Both the position numbers and the translations under genes were made by a program. The notes beneath the pieces are model-generated. The model was not told the origin of the DNA, searched no databases, and was given only the letters and a program-made list of their open reading frames with translations. Of a stretch of 64,000 bases of DNA, positions 34,049 through 44,200 are shown one piece after another. Every line of letters begins with the position of its first letter. Within the stretch, counting starts at the first letter, position 1. The stretch is taken from the NCBI RefSeq assembly GCF_002901825.1, contig NZ_PPQD01000017.1, positions 310,001 to 374,000 of the forward strand. Reading direction: 5' to 3'. The stretch comes from Mammaliicoccus sciuri (lineage in GTDB: Bacteria; Bacillota; Bacilli; Staphylococcales; Staphylococcaceae).

Positions 34049-34498
34049 ATGAAACGTACATCAATCGAATTAATTACAGGATTTACAAAGACAGGAAAAG
34101 TTCAGACGAAAAAATATTTAGCTAAACCAGTTATTACTTTATATGAAACTATTTATGGTTCAAAACTTTCAGCAAAAATGCAAAAAGTATTTAATGCTGT
34201 TGATTTGAATGAATTAACTGATGAAGAGTATAAAGAACTATCTGAAACAGAAAAGAAAGAGTATGATCAAAAACTTGAAGAAGCATCTGAGAAGGCAGAA
34301 GAACAGTTTGATGTTTTAGACGAGGTTTTTCAATTTATTGCTGAAGCTTTTGATAATCAATTTACGCCTGAAGAATTACAAAAAGGACTTGAAAGTGGAG
34401 ATAAAGGTTTTGAAACTTTAGGTACTGTTCTTAGAAATATTACTAGTGGTGGAGAACCAAGTGATACAAAAAAGTTTGTGGAAGAGAAGGCGAAATAA
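34049..34498 (+). CDS. Tail assembly chaperone gpG
   Basis: 149 residues; helical, acidic second half (LSETEKKEYDQKLEEASEKAEEQFDVLDEVFQFIAEAFDNQFTPEELQKG). Between the major tail and tape-measure genes this is the G protein of the lambda G/GT pair. Near its 3' end it contains the slippery heptamer A AAA AAG (34,468-34,474) in the reading frame. Confidence 0.88.
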   Translation: MKRTSIELITGFTKTGKVQTKKYLAKPVITLYETIYGSKLSAKMQKVFNAVDLNELTDEEYKELSETEKKEYDQKLEEASEKAEEQFDVLDEVFQFIAEAFDNQFTPEELQKGLESGDKGFETLGTVLRNITSGGEPSDTKKFVEEKAK

Positions 34499-34683
34499 CA
34501 CCTGAAGATTTAACGCCTGAAGGTGTATATAATAATTATATAAAAATTGCTAAAAAGTTAATTGATGAAGGAATGGATCCTGAAAAAATAGCTAATATGC
34601 CAATTAATTTTTTCTTGGAAATTGTAGAATCAAAAATCGAAAACAAAAAAGCAGCCAATAGCTTTAAAGACATATTTGGTTAA
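34049..34683 (+). CDS. Tail assembly chaperone gpGT by -1 frameshift
   Basis: Slipping back one base at A AAA AAG (34,468-34,474) joins gpG to a second open frame that has no start of its own and ends at 34,683. The fusion is about 211 residues; the T part is EITPEDLTPEGVYNNYIKIAKKLIDEGMDPEKIANMPINFFLEIVESKIENKK (read in segments). Helices of this type bind the tape measure. The frame relation (-1) is the one used by tailed phages. Confidence 0.85.
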
Positions 34684-34714
34684 GTCACTCAAACATAAAT
34701 GAGTGACTTTTTTT
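34684..34714 (+). terminator. Terminator before the tape-measure gene
   Basis: GTCACTCA/TGAGTGAC with an 8-base loop and seven T, starting at the base after the gpT stop. Confidence 0.85.
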
Positions 34715-34748
34715 ATTTATCTAATTTTAGAAGGAAAGGAGGAATTTT

Positions 34749-37700
34749 ATGGCAAGTCCTATTGGAAATATGGTCATAAAAGTTGACTTAGACGGTTCAG
34801 GCTTTAATAAAGGTGTCACAGGTTTAAATCGACAAATGAGGATGGTCAGTAAAGAACTATCTGCCAATTTATCTAAATTCAGTCGTTACGATAACAGCTT
34901 GGAAAAATCAAAAGTAAAAGTTGACGGACTAACTAAAAGACAAAAAGTCCAAAAAGAGATTGTCAAAGAACTTAGACAAAATTATGACCGTTTAAGTGCC
35001 GAAACCGGAGAAAATAGTGCCAAAACTCAAGCAGCTGCATCTAAATATAATGAAGCAGCAGCTAAGTTAAATCAATACGATCATGAATTAGAAGAAGCTA
35101 AAAAACATATGAAATCTTTACAAGACCATCAAAGAGCCTTAAATACTACTCTTGGTAAATTAGGGAATAACTTTTCTAAATTTGGACCTCATTTAAAAAC
35201 GATGGGAGATGGAATGAAAAACGTCGGTAGGTCAATGAGTATGTATGTTACAGCCCCTATTGTAGGTGGTTTTGGTGCTGCAGTTAAAGCTTCTATTGAT
35301 TATGAAAGTGCTTTTGCCGGAGTTCGAAAAACTGTAAATGGTAGTGAAAAAGACTACAAAAAATTATCCGACGGAATTATCAAAATGTCTAAAAACCTAC
35401 CTGTTGCAGCAACGGATATTGCTGAAGTAGGAGAAATGGCCGGTCAACTAGGTATCAAGAAAAGTAATATATTAGATTTTTCTAAAACAATAATTGACTT
35501 AGGTGAGTCAACGAACTTAACGAGAGAACAAGCGGCAACTGAGTTTGCTAGATTTGCTAATATCGTTGATATGCCACAAAAATCATTTAGTAGATTAGGT
35601 TCAAGTATCGTCGCTTTGGGTAACAATATGGCAACTACAGAATCAGAAATCATGAGTATGTCCATGAGAATAGCTGCACAAGGTAAGTTAGTAGGCATGA
35701 CAGAATCAGATATAACAGGTCTTGCAGCGACAATGTCTTCTTTAGGTATTGAAGCAGAAGCAGGTGGTACTGCAATGACAACAGTACTTAAAAAAATTGA
35801 TAAAGCAGTTGGTTATGGTGGAGATGCTTTGAAAGAGTTTGCAGAAGCAAGTGGCGTTTCATCTAAAGAATTTAAAAAGCAATGGGAAAGCGACCCTATA
35901 AAAGCTTTAGATACTTTTATCGGTGGTTTATCAGAATCTAAAAAAGAAGGAGCTAACCTTTCTGATATTTTAGCGAATCTAGGAATCAAAGGAATTAGAG
36001 AATCGGATACAATTTTAAGAATGGCTAATAATCACAAATTATTGGGGAAAGCTGTACAAATCTCTGGTAAGGGTTGGAAAGAAAATAAAGCTTTATCTAA
36101 CGAAGCTAATCAAAGATATAAAACAATGGCGTCTCAACTAAAAATATTGAAAAACAATGTTGTAGCTTTTGGTATTTCATTAGGTGACGCTATCGCACCA
36201 ATCGTTATAAAGCTAGCCAAGGGATTAACAGGTGTTTTAAAAAGTATGTCTAACATGTCTAATGGTATGAAGATAACAATAGCTGTTGTTGGTTCTTTAG
36301 TTGCAGCAATAGGACCGGTTGTATTTATATTTGGTTCGTTTATTAGTGTGATTGGTAGTGCAATGACAACACTAGGACCATTGTTAGTTGGTATTAGTAA
36401 AGCTGGAGGAGTTATGGCATTTCTATCTGGAAAAGTAGCTACATTAGTTAAGCTATTCCCTGCGCTTGGTCCTGCAATAAGTTTTGCAGGCGGTCCGTTA
36501 TTATGGATTGTCGGTGGATTAACAGCCTTAGGCATCGCATTCACTGTCGCTTATAAGAAGTCGGAAACATTTAGAAATATTGTAAATAAAGCTGTTTCAG
36601 GTGTAATGAATGTTTTTAAAGCAGCAAAGATTGCACTTCAAGGTTTCTTCCAATTATTCAAAGGAAATGGACAAGACGGAATCATTACTCTATCTAAAAT
36701 ATTTCCACCGAATGTAGTAGTTGGAATAACATCCTTTGCAGATAAAATAAAAAATACATTCATTCAAGTTGTGAATGCAATAAAAGGTTTTGCTAGTCAA
36801 GTTGGTGGTCAATTAACTAGTTTTTGGAATCAAAACGGTGCTCAAATTACTGAAGCAGTCCAAAATATAGCGAATGTTATATCAACTGTTTTCAAATTTA
36901 TTTGGGGTAACATAATACGTCCGATCATGACTTTGATTTGGAACCTCATGAAAATTATTTGGCCAGGTATTAAATGGTTAGTAGTCTCAGTCTGGGGTAA
37001 TATTAAAGGCGTTATTTCAGGCGCATTAAATGTAATTATGGGCGTAATTAAAGTTTTTGCAGGATTATTTACTGGAGACTTCCGAAAAATGTGGGAGGGC
37101 ATCAAACAAATTTTCAAAGGTGCACTTCAATTAATTTGGAACGGAATACAGTTAATGCTTGTTGGAAAAATTTTAGGAGCAGGAAAAGTCTTTATTCAAT
37201 TGTTTAAATCTATACTTAGTGGTGGTTGGAAAGCAATTATAAGTATATTTAGAAATTCACTAGGATTTATTTATAAAGCAGTTTCAAGTGGGTTCTCAAA
37301 AACTTATAGTTTTACTAAAAACATATTTACACTCATGAGAAAGTCAGTAAATACAATTTTGGATCATATGAGAACTGGAATCAAAAATATAGTCCAATCT
37401 ATTTATGCAATTATTAAAAATGCATTCACAAAATCTTTCAGTTCATCAAAAAATATTTTTAGTAAATTAAGAAATTTTTGTGTGAATCTATGGAAAGGAT
37501 TAAGAGATTCAATCTCTAACTTGGCATTAAGAGTATATGTAAATGTTAGAAGTAGTTTTACGAGATTATATGATAATTCACTCAAATTATTCAGGAAATT
37601 GCGTAGTTTTATGAGTGATATATGGACATCAATCCGTAGAAATACAGTTGATAAAGTGGCATCTTTATATAAAGGTGTTAAGAATCATTTTGAAAAATTA

Positions 37701-39746
37701 TTCTCTAGCAGTAAAAGTATCAATCAAAGATTGAGAGATTTCATGTCTAATATTTGGCGTGGAATAAAAGATAAAACGACGGGAATGGCAAGAAATATTA
37801 AAGATGCTGTGCTTGGAAGTTTTAGATCAATGAGGGATAAATTAAAAGGTATTGTAGGGAAAATTAAAGATCATATAGGTGGTATGGTCAAAGGTGTTAA
37901 AAAAGGTTTAAACAAATTAATTGATGGAGTCAATGCAGTAGCTACTAAAATTGGAATGGATAAATTTAAAAAGATTAAGTTGTCTACTGGTACAGTAAAA
38001 CACAATCACTCTTTATCTGATAACCAAGGTCGGTTGAAACAACATACGAGAGCGATAGTTGGAGATAAAGGTCCTGGTAATGGTCCTGGTGGATTTAGAC
38101 ATGAAATGATTGAGTATCCGAATGGACGCCTAGCAATGACACCTAAAACAGATACAGAGGTTATTTTGCCAAAAGGCTCAAGAGTTCATAACGGAACAGC
38201 AACTTATAATTATTTGAATACTCCACAGTTTAGCACGGGTACATTACCGAGATTTAGTCTAGGTAGTTGGCTTGATGACAAGAAAAAAGATGCAGGTAAA
38301 TATGCAGGTAAGAAAATGGCTCAAGCAAATAATGCAGGAAAGCAAATTATTAATGGTACCAAAGACACTGCTAAAGCTTTGAAAAAAGGATTTGATAAAG
38401 CTATAGGTGATGTCTGGGACTTTGCATCCAATCCAGGAAAACTAGTAGATAAGGTCATGTCTCATTTTGGTGTAGATTTCGGTAGTCTACCTGAATTACC
38501 TAGAAAAATGATGGCAGGAATGTATAAAAAATTAAAAGAAGGCGTAAAAGATTTATTTGGCGGATGGCTTGAAGATAGTGGTGGTGGAGATGGTAGTTCA
38601 TTCACGAAGTACGCTATTACAACACCATATAGTCCTAATAAAGCGGTAGCTGGATATGGATTTAATGGTGGACGTCATTATGGAATTGATTATGCAACAC
38701 CAGTCGGTACAACACTGACAGCGCCAACTAGCGGTACTATTTCAAAATTAAGTAACTACGGCGGCGGTACAGTTGCTAAATTATTAAGTGGTAAGTTCAC
38801 ACAGTTCTTTATGCACTTAAAAGATATATTCAAGACAGGTAAGGTTAAACAAGGCGAAAAATTCGCACACACAGGTAACAGTGGTCATTGGACTACTGGA
38901 CCTCACTTACATTATCAAGTAGAGAAAGGTCATTCAGCAGATATTACTAACAGAAATACAGTGGATCCTGCTAAATTCTTATCTGGAAAAGGTGGAGGTA
39001 AACAAGCACCTTCACAATGGCGTTCTACTATTCAAAGAGCAGCAAGAAGAATGAAAGTAAATTTATCTAGCAAAGAGATGAATGGTATTATTGCACAAAT
39101 TCAACGTGAAAGCGGTGGAGATGCAAGTGTAACGCAAGGTAATATTGGAGATATTAACAACTTAAGAGGTACACCTGCACAAGGCTTGTTACAATATGTA
39201 CCTAGTACATTTAAAGCATATGCCATGAAAGGACACGGAAACATTAAATCTGGATATGACCAATTACTAGCATTCTTTAATAACTCTAATTGGAGAAAGA
39301 ATTTGCCTTATGGTCGTTCGGGTTGGGGTCCAACTGGTAGTCGTAGATTTGCTACAGGTGGTAAGGTTTGGAATGGATTCTATCATCTGGGAGAAGAAGG
39401 ATATCCAGAATGGATAATACCATCAGATCCAAAACGTAGTGAAGATTCATGGAAATTGCTAGCTTTAGCTGCTAATGATTTAGAGAAAAATTCGCCGAAA
39501 AGTAAGAGACCTAATAATTTACCAAATCCTTCAACTGGTTCAGGTAGTAGTAATTCAAATCTTGAAAAGAAATTTGATATGTTATTAAGTTTAGTTTCTA
39601 AACTTGTATCAAGTAATGAAGCAATTGCAAATAAAGATTATGAGCCAGTAATTGATAAGTATTCACTTGAAAATGAAGTGTTTAAATTAATCGAGAAATA
39701 CGAACGAACTAAAAAGAGAAAAGGTAGATATAATCCAGCGACTTAA
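34749..39746 (+). CDS. Tape-measure protein with M23 peptidase and lytic transglycosylase domains
   Basis: 1,665 residues. N-terminal coiled coils; phage-related minor tail domain with AAAVKAS-IDYESAFAGVRKTV region (~180-400); hydrophobic segments (~500-620); repeated basic helices (~700-1,090); M23 endopeptidase at ~1,290-1,410 (HYGIDYATP, GPHLHYQV zinc ligands); SLT-type lysozyme at ~1,430-1,530 (Glu in IIAQIQRESGGD, GLLQYVPSTF). It sets tail length and, on injection, cuts the cell wall at peptide and glycan bonds. Ribosome site AAAGGAGG. Confidence 0.95.
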   Translation: MASPIGNMVIKVDLDGSGFNKGVTGLNRQMRMVSKELSANLSKFSRYDNSLEKSKVKVDGLTKRQKVQKEIVKELRQNYDRLSAETGENSAKTQAAASKYNEAAAKLNQYDHELEEAKKHMKSLQDHQRALNTTLGKLGNNFSKFGPHLKTMGDGMKNVGRSMSMYVTAPIVGGFGAAVKASIDYESAFAGVRKTVNGSEKDYKKLSDGIIKMSKNLPVAATDIAEVGEMAGQLGIKKSNILDFSKTIIDLGESTNLTREQAATEFARFANIVDMPQKSFSRLGSSIVALGNNMATTESEIMSMSMRIAAQGKLVGMTESDITGLAATMSSLGIEAEAGGTAMTTVLKKIDKAVGYGGDALKEFAEASGVSSKEFKKQWESDPIKALDTFIGGLSESKKEGANLSDILANLGIKGIRESDTILRMANNHKLLGKAVQISGKGWKENKALSNEANQRYKTMASQLKILKNNVVAFGISLGDAIAPIVIKLAKGLTGVLKSMSNMSNGMKITIAVVGSLVAAIGPVVFIFGSFISVIGSAMTTLGPLLVGISKAGGVMAFLSGKVATLVKLFPALGPAISFAGGPLLWIVGGLTALGIAFTVAYKKSETFRNIVNKAVSGVMNVFKAAKIALQGFFQLFKGNGQDGIITLSKIFPPNVVVGITSFADKIKNTFIQVVNAIKGFASQVGGQLTSFWNQNGAQITEAVQNIANVISTVFKFIWGNIIRPIMTLIWNLMKIIWPGIKWLVVSVWGNIKGVISGALNVIMGVIKVFAGLFTGDFRKMWEGIKQIFKGALQLIWNGIQLMLVGKILGAGKVFIQLFKSILSGGWKAIISIFRNSLGFIYKAVSSGFSKTYSFTKNIFTLMRKSVNTILDHMRTGIKNIVQSIYAIIKNAFTKSFSSSKNIFSKLRNFCVNLWKGLRDSISNLALRVYVNVRSSFTRLYDNSLKLFRKLRSFMSDIWTSIRRNTVDKVASLYKGVKNHFEKLFSSSKSINQRLRDFMSNIWRGIKDKTTGMARNIKDAVLGSFRSMRDKLKGIVGKIKDHIGGMVKGVKKGLNKLIDGVNAVATKIGMDKFKKIKLSTGTVKHNHSLSDNQGRLKQHTRAIVGDKGPGNGPGGFRHEMIEYPNGRLAMTPKTDTEVILPKGSRVHNGTATYNYLNTPQFSTGTLPRFSLGSWLDDKKKDAGKYAGKKMAQANNAGKQIINGTKDTAKALKKGFDKAIGDVWDFASNPGKLVDKVMSHFGVDFGSLPELPRKMMAGMYKKLKEGVKDLFGGWLEDSGGGDGSSFTKYAITTPYSPNKAVAGYGFNGGRHYGIDYATPVGTTLTAPTSGTISKLSNYGGGTVAKLLSGKFTQFFMHLKDIFKTGKVKQGEKFAHTGNSGHWTTGPHLHYQVEKGHSADITNRNTVDPAKFLSGKGGGKQAPSQWRSTIQRAARRMKVNLSSKEMNGIIAQIQRESGGDASVTQGNIGDINNLRGTPAQGLLQYVPSTFKAYAMKGHGNIKSGYDQLLAFFNNSNWRKNLPYGRSGWGPTGSRRFATGGKVWNGFYHLGEEGYPEWIIPSDPKRSEDSWKLLALAANDLEKNSPKSKRPNNLPNPSTGSGSSNSNLEKKFDMLLSLVSKLVSSNEAIANKDYEPVIDKYSLENEVFKLIEKYERTKKRKGRYNPAT

Positions 39747-39760
39747 TAGGAGGTGTATAA

Positions 39761-41281
39761 ATGCTTGATACTATTTTAGTTAATAAAAAGAAAATTGATT
39801 GGCTTGTTGTAGCAAGAGGGTTTAATATACCCTCTTTTAATTTTGCTACAGAAAGAGAAAAAGTTAATGGCAGACCAGGTAGTGTGAAAAAATCAAGAAA
39901 TATTGATGAAGTAGAATTTGAATTACCTTTAATTGTGAGAAATGATTATTTATCGCCTGGTGGAATAAAAAGTCATGATGAGATAGTAAATGAATTAGTG
40001 GGATTTTTTAATTACGACGGTGAAGTTGAATTAAGGTTTAAGTCGAAATCATGGTACTGGAAAGCAAGATTTGACGGCCCTATAGAAATCCCGAAAAATC
40101 CTAAAGAGTTTGTTAGGTTTTCTATAAAAGTTATTTTAACAGATCCATTTAAATACTCATCTAATGAATATGAAAATACAGCTATTTCCGATGAAGTTGC
40201 AATTCTTAATAAAGGTACTGCAGATACACCAGTCATAATTGAAGCAAGAGCATTGAAAGACAGTACATCTTATATGATTGCTAAAGGGCAAAATGGAGTA
40301 GCAGAAGATTATTTTATGATTGGTAAATCAGAAGATGCGAATAAAGTTAACAAAGATGAAGAACCGTTTTTGTTCAATGATGAATTTCATACAGGTATAG
40401 GTAATTGGGCTTATGTTGCAGCAAATACTTCATTTGGCAATAAGTTAGATGGCGGAGATGCGAACGGGGGAAGATTCGGGGTTTCAGAATTGAAAGAGAG
40501 TATATATCCTTCAAATTATGGGACCGCAAGTACAACTAATTGGCATGGTGCAGCAATTTATAAATCACTTGGTAAAAGTTTAGGAGATTTTAGAGTGAAG
40601 TTCAAAGTACTTGTGAGACATCATGCAGATACAGGTCCCGGTAAAGGTTTTACCTATATAGTTGATGAGAATAATAGAACGTTATTCAGTATCGGTTATG
40701 TCAATACATCAACTAGTCGTAACTTCGGTCAGATTATCGCATATGCATATAATGAACACGGTGAGGCACAACGTATTTATGCTAGAGAAACGCCGTTTAA
40801 ATATTTAAAAATAGATAATATGCATGTCTTTATGACATTAGAACGTAAAGGCAATGAGATATACATTGAAACGTGTAAATATGATTATGGTAAAGATAAA
40901 GGTCGACGAAAACCACTCGATAAAGATTCTAAGACGTTTAAGGACAGCGGTAACTTTTATCAACGAAAAGCAAGAATAGCACAAATGTATGTTGGAAAGT
41001 CTGTTAAATATGAAAAAAGAATGTATGTAAATTTATTAGGTTTTTCAATTCAAGAGTTATTACCAAAACAGTCAGACGTAACACCTATTGTAATTAGGCA
41101 AGGAGATTTAATTGTAATAGATACTGGACAAAATCTCGTTACATTAAATGATGAGAGTGCTTTGAAAATGAAAGATTTTGGATCTAATTATTTTAATTTA
41201 GATAGTGGTTTGTCGGAATTAATAATTGAACCTGCTGGAAAGTTTGATACAAAAGTAATCTGGCGTGATAGATACCATTAA
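39761..41281 (+). CDS. Distal tail protein (Dit), extended form
   Basis: 506 residues. N-terminal part (LDTILVNKKKIDWLVVARGFNIPSFNF ... LPLIVRNDYLSPGGIKSHDEIVNELVGFF) is the Dit ring domain; the C-terminal 350 residues are extra and beta-rich with aromatic residues (WAYVAANTSFGNKLDGG ... FRVKFKVLVRHH), like the carbohydrate-binding insertions of evolved Dit proteins. It is the baseplate hub. Confidence 0.85.
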   Translation: MLDTILVNKKKIDWLVVARGFNIPSFNFATEREKVNGRPGSVKKSRNIDEVEFELPLIVRNDYLSPGGIKSHDEIVNELVGFFNYDGEVELRFKSKSWYWKARFDGPIEIPKNPKEFVRFSIKVILTDPFKYSSNEYENTAISDEVAILNKGTADTPVIIEARALKDSTSYMIAKGQNGVAEDYFMIGKSEDANKVNKDEEPFLFNDEFHTGIGNWAYVAANTSFGNKLDGGDANGGRFGVSELKESIYPSNYGTASTTNWHGAAIYKSLGKSLGDFRVKFKVLVRHHADTGPGKGFTYIVDENNRTLFSIGYVNTSTSRNFGQIIAYAYNEHGEAQRIYARETPFKYLKIDNMHVFMTLERKGNEIYIETCKYDYGKDKGRRKPLDKDSKTFKDSGNFYQRKARIAQMYVGKSVKYEKRMYVNLLGFSIQELLPKQSDVTPIVIRQGDLIVIDTGQNLVTLNDESALKMKDFGSNYFNLDSGLSELIIEPAGKFDTKVIWRDRYH

Positions 41282-41296
41282 GAAGGAGGTGAGGAT

Positions 41297-44200
41297 TTGA
41301 TACATGTACTTAATTTCAATAGTGAGATTATTGATTTTATCAGTCAAGATGATTCTGCGATTATTCGAGCAGAACACACTAGAAGTAAAGAAGACAAAAG
41401 TGAACTGTTAAATATCACCTTACTTTCAGAAAGAGGAGAACATTTTAAAGAACGAAATAGAGTTATTATCCAAGAGCCTAATGGTGCATATAAAGAATTT
41501 ATAATTAATAGACTTGAAGAAGAAGGTCAATATCTAGAAATAGAATGTGATGCTTCATATGTAGAAGACATTGGTAAAGCAAAACCTATACCAGCTGGTA
41601 AGTTTACGAAAATGACTGTAAATGAGGCACTTTCAGAAACGTTAAAAGATTCAGGTTGGGAAGTTGGTCTTTGTGAATATGGTGGAATCAAGTCAATGTC
41701 ATGGACTTCTGTACGAACACCCCATGAAATAATTAGTCAATTAACAACCACTTATAAATTAGAGCCAGACTATGTCATTGAGATTAAAGGTAATGAAGTC
41801 GTGAGAAGAAAAGTTAATATGATTCAACCGAAACCTTTATTTGAAGGAAAGGAAATCATATATGGTAAAGATTTAATCTCTATGAAAAGAACGGTTGATA
41901 TGTCAGAAGTTAAAACAGCCTTATTTGCTTTTGGTCCTGAAAAAGACGATGGAACACGTATCAGTACAGTTGTGGTAGATGATGAAGCACAACAACAGTT
42001 TAATTTACCTAAACGTTATTTATGGGGTATATATGAGCCTGAATCAGATGACCAAGATATGACACTTGAGAGACTGATCACTTTGACTAAGACCGAGTTG
42101 AACAAGCGTAAGTCTTCAGCATTAAGCTATGAAATAGATGCATTTGATTTAGAGAAAGAGTACCCTCATGAAATTATTAGATTTGGAGATATTGTTAGGA
42201 TTAAAAATCCAGATTACACGCCAAGTTTATATGCAGAAAGTGAAGTTGTTGGTTTCGTACACGAATTAATTTCAGACGACTTAACATGGCAGTTTGGAAA
42301 TGTAATCGAATATAAAGAAGATGATTTATTAAAATATTTCAGAAGTAGAATGGAAGAAATCGAAAAGAAATTAAATAATAACATCAACAATTCTAATACG
42401 ATCATCACAGATAGAATTGAAGAAGAAATTGAAAGATTACAAAGAACTATTCACAGAGGCGAAACAGCACCACCAAGCCCAGAAGAAGGCGACTTTTGGT
42501 ACGATACTAGCAATTTTAAAGTTGCAGTATTACGAGAATTTAAAAATGGTCGTTGGGAAAATGCGTCAGCACACGACGTTGAACAAATTGGTGGTATGAC
42601 GAAAGAAGCTATTATATACAACGAAATTAACGGCACATTTCTTTCTATATCTGTACAACATGCAAAAGTAATTAACGAAGTATACGAGGTTTTAAATAGT
42701 GAATATTTAGTTGACGAGGGTATAAGAGATTGGCTTAACAATGAACTAAATATACTTCTTGACATTTATTCAAGCATTACTTCATCACTAGATAGCATGA
42801 CAGTAGAAACAGCAACGATAGGTAAATTAATGGATACACAAGCCATGATAGTTCAATATCGCGGTCAAGCGTATGCACTAAATACGGCGTTGCTTAATGC
42901 TAGACAAGCCATTGATGAACGCTTTAAATTACTTCAATCGCAATACACAGATGAAAAATACAACGAGGCAATGCAAAAGGTAGCTGAAAAGTTTGGGTTT
43001 GAATATAAAGAAGATGGTTTTCTTGTTGGAGATGGTTCTTTAATAAGCGGTGCAATTCAAGCATTACGTGAGGACACTGAAGAACAATTCAAGCAAGTGG
43101 TAAAAGGTGTTGATTATGAAACGGATAAGAAAGGTATTATCGAACGTTTAAATGGTGCTGATAGTGCAAGAGAACAATTAGATAAATTGATAAAAGACCG
43201 TGTAACTTTAAATGAATACAACAACATGAAGGTAGGTACAGAAAACCTATTATTAAATAGTTTGTATCAAGACAAAGCGACTAGCAGTTCATTAACTCAT
43301 GCTTTTTTCAGATACTACTTAACGACACCTTTAAAAGTTGGTAAGACGTATACATTTACTTGTAACTTTAATACAACGGACACTAATCAAAGTGGAAGAA
43401 CATCTGTCAGAGGATATACACCAGATAATGGCCTGATAGATGTCGATATTGTAGAAGGTAAAATCAAAGTAACGTTTGTTGCTAAAGTTGAGAGTTCTAC
43501 ATTCCTAGTTTATAAAGATATTGCAGGTACTTCGCCACATACATTGAATGTGAATGTTACTAATGCAATGTTAGTAGAAGGCGATAAAATTGGCGACTAT
43601 CAACAAGCACCTAAAGAAACCGCAGAACGTCTTAAAACAATGGAAACAGGCATTGAACAAAATGGTATAGATATATCATTAAGAGCCAAAGAAACAGACT
43701 TGAACAAGACAAAACAAACGCTATCTAAAATTGCAGCCGAAATTTTAGTGAACACGACAACAGGCGTGACATTAAAGTATGACGAGAATGGAACAGTAAG
43801 TGATGTTACAGTTGGTCCTAGTGGCGTTAAACTGAATACGAATGTGTTTGAGATAAATGACGGGGACGTTATCGTTATGAACGGTGTCACAACGATTAAA
43901 GACGCATACATTGACAAACTATTCTCAAAACAAGCGACAATCAATTACTTAAATAGTGTTGATATAACAGCGAAACGTATTGAGGCAAAAGACAATAAAG
44001 CATCTGTAAACATCGAAAATGGCACAATAACGATGACTAGAGCAGATGGTCATAAACTTGATATGGGTATTAATGGTATTGAAATGTTAAATCCCGATGG
44101 GTCTAAACGTTTTAGTATGGACAGATTATTAGTTACAAGTGCAGCATTAGGTACATCTAATTCAAATGTATATCTTGCGGCTCAACAAGGTTATGAGGTA

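Noticed and set aside
42417-42765. Extra reading frames on both strands inside the tail-spike gene
   Set aside because: Shadows of the long coding frame; no start signals and no similarity to any family.
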